A stretch of 64,000 bases of DNA from Thermodesulfobacteriota bacterium (GTDB lineage Bacteria > Desulfobacterota > Desulfobacteria > Desulfobacterales > Desulfosudaceae), in contig JBFMDX010000008.1 of assembly GCA_040753795.1 (NCBI GenBank), forward strand, positions 146,669 through 210,668, written 5' to 3'. The position numbers and the translations under genes were made by a program. Of this stretch, positions 17,975 to 25,492 are shown piece by piece. Numbering within the stretch: the stretch's first letter is position 1; each line of letters begins with the position of its first letter. The notes below the pieces were generated by a model that was given only the letters and a program-made list of their open reading frames with translations, was not told the origin of the DNA and searched no databases.

Positions 17975-18769
17975 TCATTTCCAGTCCGTCATTCCGTATT
18001 TGGCCAGAATCTCCTTTAACTCACCCGACGATCTTAATTCTTTCATTCCTTTATCAAAAATATCGGCATAGGCCTGTGAGGCCTCTTGATGAGGAGAAAA
18101 CTTTATGAAAAGTTCGAGTTTACTGTTCTCAAGTTCGCCGGCGTCTTCAAAATCACTTTCTTTGAGCCCCATGGCTTTGACTGTCCAGGGGAAAACAAGT
18201 GTGTTTTCAATGACCGTGTCAAGCCTTCCCGCCAGCAGTTTCTTAATGTTCTTCTGCAGGGGTTCATCAGCATACATCACATCAATTTTTTTAGGATCAT
18301 TCTTATTCTTCTCCATGTAGGCGTCAAAATCATCGGTATAAGAATAGTCAGCGATAACGCCCACCGAAACCGTTTTTAATGAATCAGGACCGGTATATCT
18401 CCAATTGCTGCCTTTTTTTACATAAAAATGATTGATCATTTCGCCGATGGATTCCTTGGGGGTTATACACCCGGGACACTCTGTCGTCGCGCCGATAATC
18501 GCGTCAAATGTGCCCTGTTCCACCGCCATGACACTTCTGGCCCATGGCATGACCTGATAATCAACTTCATACCCTGCCTTTTGGTAAATGGTTTTAATGA
18601 TTTCTACCATCGAGCCGGGAAGGGTGGATGTCGGGTCATCATTATACGGGGGCCAGGTATCGGCCCTGACCGTAATGATGTTTGAGGCGCCTCTCGACTC
18701 GCCGGTGTTTACAATAAATAGGGCTGAAACAGTGATTAAGCCGATCAACGCGCATAATGACTTCTTCAT
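17975..18769 (-). CDS. Periplasmic solute-binding protein, family 3 (no permease nearby)
   Basis: A 264-residue exported protein (signal peptide about residues 1-27) with an SBP_bac_3-type fold: WPPYNDDPTSTLPGSMVEII, then MPWARSVMAVEQGTFDAIIG, and GVIADYSYTDDFDAYM. Family members bind amino acids or other small polar molecules for ABC importers or for signalling. No permease or ATPase gene is present anywhere in the window, so it may serve a distant transporter or a sensor. It is downstream of nothing obvious and has its own leader (18770-18900). Confidence 0.8.
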   Translation of the reverse strand: MKKSLCALIGLITVSALFIVNTGESRGASNIITVRADTWPPYNDDPTSTLPGSMVEIIKTIYQKAGYEVDYQVMPWARSVMAVEQGTFDAIIGATTECPGCITPKESIGEMINHFYVKKGSNWRYTGPDSLKTVSVGVIADYSYTDDFDAYMEKNKNDPKKIDVMYADEPLQKNIKKLLAGRLDTVIENTLVFPWTVKAMGLKESDFEDAGELENSKLELFIKFSPHQEASQAYADIFDKGMKELRSSGELKEILAKYGMTDWK

Positions 18770-19025
18770 ACGACCTCCCTTTTTTGTTTGCTGTTGATAA
18801 AGGACCAGGTCAAGACGGTCGCCGCCCCTGAAGCGCGTACCCGGCTTTCCCTACTGCTGACTGATGAGACCGGCCACAATAATGGCCGCCTATGTCCGGA
18901 CGGCTGTCCACCCGGTTTTTTCAGATTGTCGTCGCAGCAGGAGAAGACAGGCGCCTCTTTGCCGGCCCTGTTTATTTTGCGCCTGGGTCTGGTCCCACCC
19001 GGCGATATGGACTAAATCCAAAAGA
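18770..19025. other. Intergenic region without a recognisable gene
   Basis: About 255 bp between the solute-binding protein gene (minus strand) and the terminator of the acyl-CoA dehydrogenase gene. Apart from a short dyad (CGGCCA / TGGCCG at 18871-18888), nothing is seen. Open frames here look like chance. Confidence 0.5.
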
Positions 19026-19055
19026 AGGGGGCGGGGACAAGCCCCCGCCCCTTTA
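19026..19055 (-). terminator. Terminator of the acyl-CoA dehydrogenase gene
   Basis: A strong GC hairpin (GGGGCGGGG paired with CCCCGCCCC around a six-base loop) ends in a pyrimidine/T-rich tail (CTTCTTTT) on the minus strand. It lies 16 bp beyond the stop at 19071. Confidence 0.75.
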
Positions 19056-19070
19056 AAATTTGAAGAGATC

Positions 19071-20777
19071 TTATGGGTTCATTATATACTCATCCACAAG
19101 GGAGTAAACATGCGTTTTCAAAACACGATCGAATTGTTCTTTATCCGCGACCGGGCTCTTGATCATTTTCAGGCACTGTTCCTTCTGCGCTTCCGTTGAA
19201 GTGGCCTTGCCGTAAATATCCAGGGCATACCGGGAAAAATCACGCACGAAAACATTGAAGATGGAATCCAGCAGATCATCCTCGACCTTCTCCATCCTGG
19301 CGCTTTCGATGATCAGCTGGCCGTAAACCACCAGGGTAAATATCTCGCCTACGCCCAGCAGAAAATCAAAATCATTGATCATCTGGTCGGCTATTTCCAT
19401 GCCCGATATCATCAGGAAATCGGCAAAGGTTTTGATCTGCTCTTTAAACACGTTAACGTTCGGCAGATCAACGGCGTTATAGGCAATATGGTAATCATGG
19501 AACTGGGTTTTGCCGTATCCGCGGGTGCGCCCCTGATGGAAAAGAAAATCGTCGTTTTCAGCGCCAGTGATTCTGCCCACCTCAGGAAACTTGCCGGGAT
19601 TGAAAAAATAGTTCGGCATCAGTTTGGCGATGAGCGCCATATTGACATGCCGGGTCCCTTCCAGTTTCGGGAAACCTCTTAACTCAATTACCGCCTGTGA
19701 AAAATAGTTGTCTTTTTCAAACCCCTTGGCCGCGATGATGTCCCACAGCATCTCATGGACCTCTTCGCCCTGTATGGCCACCTTCATTTTCATCACCGGG
19801 TTGTAAAGCAGGTATCGTTTATCTTCAGGGCTTGCCACCCGCATGTAATCAGTCGCGCGCAAGCCGAAAAGCTTCATGGCGGCCAGCCGGCAGTAGGAAT
19901 CCATGAAAAGCCGTTTCACATGGGCGAATTCAGTGACGAATTTACCATACACGTTCCGATGGGCGGCATGGTTCAGGGCCTCATAAAAAGAATGCGTGAC
20001 GATACCGATGGCCCCGGACCCGATGTTGAACTTGCATATATTGATCGTGTTGAGCATGTCATCCCATGCCTTGGGCCCACGGGAAGTAATGTCCGCGTCG
20101 GTTACGGGGTAGTCGTGCAGGATAAATTCAGACACATAGTTCTGGGCATAGATGACATTCCGCACACACTCGAACTTCTCATGATGGGAGTCGACGACGA
20201 AAAAGACATAATCACCCGTATCCGCCATTTTCCCGAACACCGTAATGATCGAAGCCTCATTGCCGTTGCCGATATAATACTTGGTGCCCCGGGCCAGATA
20301 GGTGCCGTCCTTCTGGGGGTAAAGCTTCATTTCCGTGGAATAGATATCGGCGCCATGCTCTTTTTCAGACAGGCCGAAGGCGCAAAGGGGGTTTTCGCGC
20401 AGGGTTGCAACCGCTTTTCGCTTGGCGTCTTCATTATCTCCCAGAAAAACAGGGTCCAGCCCGAGCGTGGAAACATGGTACATGTACCAGTAGGCGGCGC
20501 CGTAAAATCCGCATATCTCCGAAAACTCAAACATCCGGTACGTACTGTAATACTGGTCATTATCGCCATAGCCCTTGGGCAGGAAAAGGGTCTCAAAAAT
20601 TCTCTCCTTTTTTACAAACGCCGCAAAGTCATAGGTAAAATCGGCAGCGTAGGTGTCTTCCTTCATTTTCTTAAGACCCTTGTTTTCAAAAAACGCGATG
20701 GTCTTGAGCATAATCTCTCTGGAACGCTCATCAGGATATTTTCTGTCTTGATACTTCTTCGGGTTAAGCAATAACAT
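19071..20777 (-). CDS. Acyl-CoA dehydrogenase family protein (large, 568 aa)
   Basis: The acyl-CoA dehydrogenase fold is recognisable from CAFGLSEKEHGADIYSTEM (FAD/substrate segment), GTKYYIGNGNEASIITVFGK and a C-terminal helical domain with GEEVHEMLWDIIAAKGF and LEGTRHVNMALIAK. At 568 residues it is longer than the usual 380-400, closer to the long-chain ACAD-like group. Family members oxidise acyl-CoA to enoyl-CoA and pass electrons to Etf; an EtfAB pair lies at 35.6-37.4 kb. It is read from its own sigma-54-type promoter at 20908-20924. The enoyl-CoA hydratase gene 1.7 kb upstream supports a beta-oxidation role. Substrate chain length is unknown. Confidence 0.85.
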   Translation of the reverse strand: MLLLNPKKYQDRKYPDERSREIMLKTIAFFENKGLKKMKEDTYAADFTYDFAAFVKKERIFETLFLPKGYGDNDQYYSTYRMFEFSEICGFYGAAYWYMYHVSTLGLDPVFLGDNEDAKRKAVATLRENPLCAFGLSEKEHGADIYSTEMKLYPQKDGTYLARGTKYYIGNGNEASIITVFGKMADTGDYVFFVVDSHHEKFECVRNVIYAQNYVSEFILHDYPVTDADITSRGPKAWDDMLNTINICKFNIGSGAIGIVTHSFYEALNHAAHRNVYGKFVTEFAHVKRLFMDSYCRLAAMKLFGLRATDYMRVASPEDKRYLLYNPVMKMKVAIQGEEVHEMLWDIIAAKGFEKDNYFSQAVIELRGFPKLEGTRHVNMALIAKLMPNYFFNPGKFPEVGRITGAENDDFLFHQGRTRGYGKTQFHDYHIAYNAVDLPNVNVFKEQIKTFADFLMISGMEIADQMINDFDFLLGVGEIFTLVVYGQLIIESARMEKVEDDLLDSIFNVFVRDFSRYALDIYGKATSTEAQKEQCLKMIKSPVADKEQFDRVLKTHVYSLVDEYIMNP

Positions 20778-20907
20778 CGTGACTCCTTTTTTTGTTTCTC
20801 CATTCAGTTGTCCTTCTTGCCTATTTCTTTCTCTTCCTCTTGAATAAATGACGTTTGTTCAAAATGCCTTTTATGGTAATAGGGCCCCTCAATAGTTTTC
20901 CGCGGTA

Positions 20908-20924
20908 TGGCACCAATCGTGCCA
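20908..20924 (-). promoter_or_regulatory. Palindromic sigma-54 promoter for the acyl-CoA dehydrogenase gene
   Basis: TGGCACCAATCGTGCCA. Read on the minus strand, GG and GC are 10 bases apart (tGGCACGATTGGTGCc), as in the five sister promoters. The element is an inverted repeat (TGGCAC / GTGCCA), so it also fits the consensus on the plus strand. No clear upstream repeat array was found for it. Confidence 0.65.
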
Positions 20925-20994
20925 CAATTCTTAATCCATAATATAACGAGGCCACACCGGTGAAACAGATCTTCAGAAAAAGTTCTCCGCTGGG

Positions 20995-22377
20995 TTACTT
21001 TTGAGACCGGTATTGCGCGAGCGCCTTGGTTATGTCATCCATCAGGTCGCGGGGATAAAGCTTGCCGGCCAGTTTTTCATGAACGTTCAGGGATGCCTGT
21101 TTTAACGTCTTCTGGTCTTCGACCGAGAGCTCGACGGCTTTGATGCCGCATCGCTGTTCAAATGCCTGCAGGCATTTTTCTTCATAATTCCGGCTCAACT
21201 TTTTCCAATCATTTTCAATGGTGGAAACTTCATAAATCAACATTTCCTGAACGTTGAAGGCAAAAGTTTCGGTTGTTGCAAAACGCTTGCGGATCCGCTC
21301 TTTCGTCTGGGCACTGATAACAATGACCCCGGGTGAATACAGCACCGGTGTTTTGATATAATAGTTTACGTACTGATAGGCCTGCATCCCGAGCATCCAG
21401 GCCGGGGGCGCCATATTGGCGTTGGCCAGTCCGGTGCTTATGGCCGATATCGTTTCGGGTACCGAAACCGGCGTGGAAGTAATCCCGAGTTCATCATACA
21501 GGGCGGTCTCCATCTCGCCGAACCAGTTGATGAAACTTTGTTTCTTCAAATCATCCAGGCCTTTTATTTTTTCTCTGGAGAAGATATAAAAAAAGCCCGT
21601 ATCAATGAAAGCGCCAAGGATATACCCTCTTTTCTCAAAAGCCTCGTCGATACGTTTTCTGAACTTTTCCCTGATATAGTCTATTTCTTCGTAATTACTG
21701 AACAGCCCCGGCAGCAGGAACACGGAAATATCGGGCCCTGAAGCCAGAAGCCCAAGTGCGGTGCAGCCGCAGCCGTCGAGTTGGCCGATGTCCATTTTTC
21801 TCAAGATATCCGTATCCTCACCCATAACGCCGCCGCCAAAAATTTTTACGATGAACTTGTTGTCGCTTAACCTGGCAATCCGGGGAAACAGAACCGTATC
21901 GGGGATGGTCAGCCATGGTGTTCCGGGCGGAGCCAGGGTCCCGATTTTCAGCAGCACTTCCTCGCCATCAGGAACAATGCTCGCGCCTGCCTTCCAGGCA
22001 ATTTCTCTGCACCTTTCCCAGTTTATATAAGGAGCAAACGACGTATTTACCCGTTCTCCGGCTTCCAGGAGAACATATCGTGACGTTTTGTGGCGATTGA
22101 GCAAAGGCAACATCGTCTTTTCCACCATGGACTCGAGCTGGGCGCTGGTGATCACTCCCCTTTCAAGCAAGCCTCTCAGGGCCTGTTGTTCGTTTGTCAG
22201 GCCCGGGCCGAATTCCTGGCCGGTCATTATCGCCGTCATGGTTTCTTCTGTTGTTCGCTGCATGTCTTCGGGTGACAACTCTTTTGCTGAAGCGTTAAAC
22301 GTCAGGGCAAAATGGCTCAACAGGATTAAAAAACAGAAAAGGTATAGGCCGGTACTCCGGTAATGTGCGTTTTTCAT
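20995..22377 (-). CDS. TRAP-type solute-binding protein (DctP family) with long N-terminal extension
   Basis: A signal peptide (to about residue 31) is followed by about 110 helical residues and then a DctP-type binding domain beginning near residue 143 (LLKIGTLAPPGTPWL), with FGGGVMGEDTDILRKMDIGQLDG and GLDDLKKQSFINWFGEME. The total of 460 residues compares with about 330 for ordinary DctP proteins; the extra part is N-terminal (TNEQQALRGLLERGVITSAQ..). DctP proteins bind organic acids for Na+-driven TRAP importers, but no DctQ or DctM gene is present. It sits 58 bp downstream of the enoyl-CoA hydratase gene, so the two are probably co-transcribed from the sigma-54 promoter at 23264. A fatty or organic acid ligand would fit the context (inference). 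Confidence 0.8.
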   Translation of the reverse strand: MKNAHYRSTGLYLFCFLILLSHFALTFNASAKELSPEDMQRTTEETMTAIMTGQEFGPGLTNEQQALRGLLERGVITSAQLESMVEKTMLPLLNRHKTSRYVLLEAGERVNTSFAPYINWERCREIAWKAGASIVPDGEEVLLKIGTLAPPGTPWLTIPDTVLFPRIARLSDNKFIVKIFGGGVMGEDTDILRKMDIGQLDGCGCTALGLLASGPDISVFLLPGLFSNYEEIDYIREKFRKRIDEAFEKRGYILGAFIDTGFFYIFSREKIKGLDDLKKQSFINWFGEMETALYDELGITSTPVSVPETISAISTGLANANMAPPAWMLGMQAYQYVNYYIKTPVLYSPGVIVISAQTKERIRKRFATTETFAFNVQEMLIYEVSTIENDWKKLSRNYEEKCLQAFEQRCGIKAVELSVEDQKTLKQASLNVHEKLAGKLYPRDLMDDITKALAQYRSQK

Positions 22378-22435
22378 GGACGTCTTCCGTGGTGTAAAAG
22401 CTGATGAAATATACGGACTAACCCGGCAAATTGTT

Positions 22436-23152
22436 CTAAGAAGCCATACTCAATGAAGGTTTTGAAGGGGCATCCATACACCAGTTGTTATACATGTCCT
22501 TGAGTGATTTTTTCAGGTTGTTCTTGATCAGCGCGTAGTTGCTTCGTTCCTTTGAGGCCATGTCCCGGGCAAACGCCATGGCCTTTTCAAAAAGCTCAGA
22601 TTCCGGGTAAATGGAATGAACAAGGCCTTTTTCAAGGCACTCTTCCCCGGTAAGGGCTTTTCCTGAAAGAACCATTTCATTGACAGCGGCCGGGCTGGAC
22701 AGGTTGTTGATCAGGGCAATCAGGGGGTCGTCCAGGGGCATGCCATAGGTGGCTTCCGGAAAGCAGAAACGGCTACGGTCCGCGCGCATTATCCGGAAAT
22801 CCATCGAACTTGCCATGATGGCGCCCATGGCATAGGCGTGGCCCGTGATGCAGGCAATGGTCGGAAGGTTAAGGGTTGACGCCCGTAACAGGGTCATCTT
22901 GACCTGGTATAAAAAATCATTCCGTTCCTCAACACTGACAGAGGAAAACCACTGGAGATTGATGCCGTTGGAAAAAAATTTGGGGTCACTGCTGGTGATG
23001 ACCATGGAAGCGTTGCCCGGGGAGCCTTCAATTTCATCAAAGATCTGATTGTATTCAACCAGCGCTTCGCTGCGAAAGGTGTTTTTATTCTCACCGTCAA
23101 TTAACGTGATCACAAAGACGTTGCCGTCTTTCTTTAAGTCCAGATATTTCAT
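22436..23152 (-). CDS. Enoyl-CoA hydratase/isomerase family protein
   Basis: A 238-residue crotonase-fold protein. The oxyanion-hole segments SSDPKFFSNGINLQWF and GHAYAMGAIMASSMDFRIM are in the expected order, followed by FCFPEATYGMPL. It is slightly short at the N-terminus of the family range. The catalytic Glu pair of true hydratases is only partly recognisable (E in PEATYG; the earlier Glu is not obvious), so isomerase or another crotonase activity is possible. It is the first gene after the sigma-54 promoter at 23264-23279, divergent from the module-2 activators, and is followed by the TRAP binding protein gene. Confidence 0.8.
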   Translation of the reverse strand: MKYLDLKKDGNVFVITLIDGENKNTFRSEALVEYNQIFDEIEGSPGNASMVITSSDPKFFSNGINLQWFSSVSVEERNDFLYQVKMTLLRASTLNLPTIACITGHAYAMGAIMASSMDFRIMRADRSRFCFPEATYGMPLDDPLIALINNLSSPAAVNEMVLSGKALTGEECLEKGLVHSIYPESELFEKAMAFARDMASKERSNYALIKNNLKKSLKDMYNNWCMDAPSKPSLSMAS

Positions 23153-23263
23153 CCTGTTCCTCCTCTGTTAATTTTCATATTTCTTAAATTACGACTCAGC
23201 CGGTATATCCAGATGATCGGGGGCCTCAACAAACGCCCATCCGTAAGTTGTTGCGCCTTGCAG

Positions 23264-23279
23264 AGCATTAATCGTGCCA
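23264..23279 (-). promoter_or_regulatory. Sigma-54 promoter for the enoyl-CoA hydratase / TRAP unit
   Basis: Minus strand TGGCACGATTAATGCT is a near-perfect -24/-12 element (GG-N10-GC). It is 112 bp before the start codon at 23152 and divergent from the activator gene at 23405. Confidence 0.75.
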
Positions 23280-23313
23280 TAATAATTAACCAAAACATTC
23301 AAAGGTTTATAAT

Positions 23314-23369
23314 AATAAGCGGCTTTGTTTTACCAAATGCGGATTCTTGGTTGCCAAATACGGAAAATC
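23314..23369 (+). promoter_or_regulatory. Direct repeats between module-2 activator and its sigma-54 target
   Basis: TTACCAAATGCGGATTCTT (23330) and TTGCCAAATACGGAAAATC (23351) are 21 bp apart; a weaker AATAAGCGG lies 20 bp further left. The core of the first strong copy starts 56 bp from the -24 GG at 23277-23278. The unit is related to, but distinct from, the GAATAyGG unit of module 1. Confidence 0.55.
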
Positions 23370-23404
23370 TGCCCTATGATGTAACACGATAAAGAGGCAA
23401 AAAA

Positions 23405-25492
23405 ATGAATACCCGATTGAACGCTGAATTACAGACAGACAAGAAAACGCTTCCTGATGAAGCTGATCTTCAGGAAGAGCTGAATGATATTTTCAGATCG
23501 ATTTCAAGCCGGATTCCGGTCGATAAAATTCATTGGGTTCAGACCCACTATGACCTGAAGATGATACGGATCATCGCCCAGGTTTCTGAAACGGGCGGCG
23601 AAAAAACCAATTTCATGTACGATGTCCCCGCCCAGATCGTGGAGTTTTTGAACAGCGACGCCCTGCCTGAAATCCACATCATGAATCAACCGGAAATCGA
23701 TCCCGTCGGAAAAGAGGTCTCCCGGCGCGCCAAACTGTTTGACTGGTCGGCCATGTTCATCAATTTCCACAACCGCGCGGATACGTTATCCTCGGTAGCG
23801 ATCTATGCGGACGGAAAAGACAGGTACAGGCCAGAGCATACCCGCCCGCTCATGTCTTTTGCGGCGCGTCTTAAAAAAATTACCGATATCCTCGTTACGG
23901 ATAATGAAAAGAAAATCCCTGACCCCACCTTAAAAGAGCCGGTTGAAGACAAAAATGAATTTTTCCGCCAGGTCACCCTGCGATTATGCGGTAACCTTGA
24001 TCTGGAAACCGGTGTCACCCAGTGCCTTCAATACCTCAGCCGTTTTCTGCCGGCTGATGGTTTAATCGTCAGACAGCTGGAACCGGAACTGCAGTCCGAG
24101 CGGGTTCTCGCGGAAAGCTTCGGCGTATTTCATCAAAAGTCCGGGACCCTGATTCCCTTGCTAACCAGGGAACGCCATCCTGCTGACCGGCGGAGAACCC
24201 CGAGGCTGCGCATCATCAACCGGCCGGAACAGTCTGTCTCCATGCAGCCCTACACGCAGATGTTCGGCCATGAAATATCGTGTATCTCCATGCCCCTTAT
24301 GCACCATAAAAAGGCCATCGGGGTAGCCGTACTGGGGCTGGAAGGAAAGGACCGTTACCGGGAAGAACACATGCAGCTGTTCGGGCTGCTTCACGATCCC
24401 TTTGTCCTGGCCCTCTCAAACAATATCAAACACCGTGAAATGATCCGGCTGAAGAACCTGATCGAAGAAGAGAAAAAGGACCTGGCCGAAGAACTGCACT
24501 ACCATGCGGCGGATACGATCGTCGGCGGCAGCCTGGGCCTGGCGGGTGTCATGGAGCATGCCCGCCTGGTGGCCGATCAGGGCAGCCCGGTATTGCTGAC
24601 CGGTGAAACCGGCGCCGGCAAGGAGATCATCGCCAATTTCATCCACCGCAATTCGTTACGCAAAAACGGTCCCTTCATCAAGGTCAACTGCGGTGCCATA
24701 CCGGACACGCTGGTTGACAGCGAACTGTTCGGTCATGAAAAGGGGTCCTTCACCGGCGCGGACACCCGGAAAAAGGGACGCTTTGAAAGGGCCCACGGGG
24801 GGACGATCTTTCTGGATGAAATCGCGGAACTCCCTCTGCCGGTCCAGGTCCGCCTGCTCCGGGTGCTGCAGCACAGAGTGATCGAACGGGTCGGGGGAAC
24901 AGCGCCCGTATCAGTGGATATCCGTGTCATTGCCGCCACCCACCGCGATCTTGAAGAGCTGGTCGCTGCCGGGAAGTTCCGGGAAGACCTGTGGTTTCGC
25001 CTGAATGTCTTCCCCATCCGGATTCCGCCGTTGCGGTCAAGGCGGTCGGATATCCCGGCCCTGGTGGATTATTTTATTGAAAAAAAGTCACTTGGCCTGA
25101 AGCTCCATACCAGGCCGTCCCTGTCTGCCGATGCCATGGAACGGTTGGCCGCTTATGACTGGCCGGGCAATGTCCGCGAACTTGAAAATGTGGTTGAAAG
25201 AGAATTGATCCTCAGCGGGGGGGAGGCGCTGACATTTGAGAATATCAACCCCCGACTGTCAGGCAACAAGTCTCCGGACAATACAATTTCAAAAAATAAT
25301 GTTCTGGGGCTGGATGAATTTTTCGCCCGGCACGTTAAAAAGATCCTGACCATGTGCAACGGAAAAATAAACGGTCCGGGCGGAGCAGCGGAACTGCTGA
25401 ACATACAGCCCAACACGCTCCGGAACAGGATGAAAAAGCTCGGCATCCCGTACGGCCTGAAAAAGCGGAACCATTTGCGGAATAAACCATGA
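23405..25492 (+). CDS. Sigma-54-dependent activator, GAF-GAF-AAA+-Fis (module 2, type A)
   Basis: A 695-residue protein with the same architecture as the other activators here. Type-A sensor (LQEELNDIFRSISSRIPVDK), second GAF-like domain from EDKNEFFRQVTLRLCGNLDL, AAA+ with Walker A GETGAGKE and Walker B GGTIFLDE, and Fis-type helix-turn-helix at the C-terminus. The sigma-54 contact loop reads GSFTGA instead of GAFTGA, the only such change among the seven paralogues. It is divergent from the enoyl-CoA hydratase gene and overlaps the type-B gene at 25489 by 4 bp (ATGA), so the pair should be translated together. Confidence 0.9.
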   Translation: MNTRLNAELQTDKKTLPDEADLQEELNDIFRSISSRIPVDKIHWVQTHYDLKMIRIIAQVSETGGEKTNFMYDVPAQIVEFLNSDALPEIHIMNQPEIDPVGKEVSRRAKLFDWSAMFINFHNRADTLSSVAIYADGKDRYRPEHTRPLMSFAARLKKITDILVTDNEKKIPDPTLKEPVEDKNEFFRQVTLRLCGNLDLETGVTQCLQYLSRFLPADGLIVRQLEPELQSERVLAESFGVFHQKSGTLIPLLTRERHPADRRRTPRLRIINRPEQSVSMQPYTQMFGHEISCISMPLMHHKKAIGVAVLGLEGKDRYREEHMQLFGLLHDPFVLALSNNIKHREMIRLKNLIEEEKKDLAEELHYHAADTIVGGSLGLAGVMEHARLVADQGSPVLLTGETGAGKEIIANFIHRNSLRKNGPFIKVNCGAIPDTLVDSELFGHEKGSFTGADTRKKGRFERAHGGTIFLDEIAELPLPVQVRLLRVLQHRVIERVGGTAPVSVDIRVIAATHRDLEELVAAGKFREDLWFRLNVFPIRIPPLRSRRSDIPALVDYFIEKKSLGLKLHTRPSLSADAMERLAAYDWPGNVRELENVVERELILSGGEALTFENINPRLSGNKSPDNTISKNNVLGLDEFFARHVKKILTMCNGKINGPGGAAELLNIQPNTLRNRMKKLGIPYGLKKRNHLRNKP

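Noticed and set aside
23305..23322. Third operator copy AATAAGCGG in module 2 as an equal member
   Set aside because: It keeps the spacing (20 bp) but matches only the GCGG part and would sit just 35 bp from the -24 element, unlike all other modules. It is mentioned only as weak.
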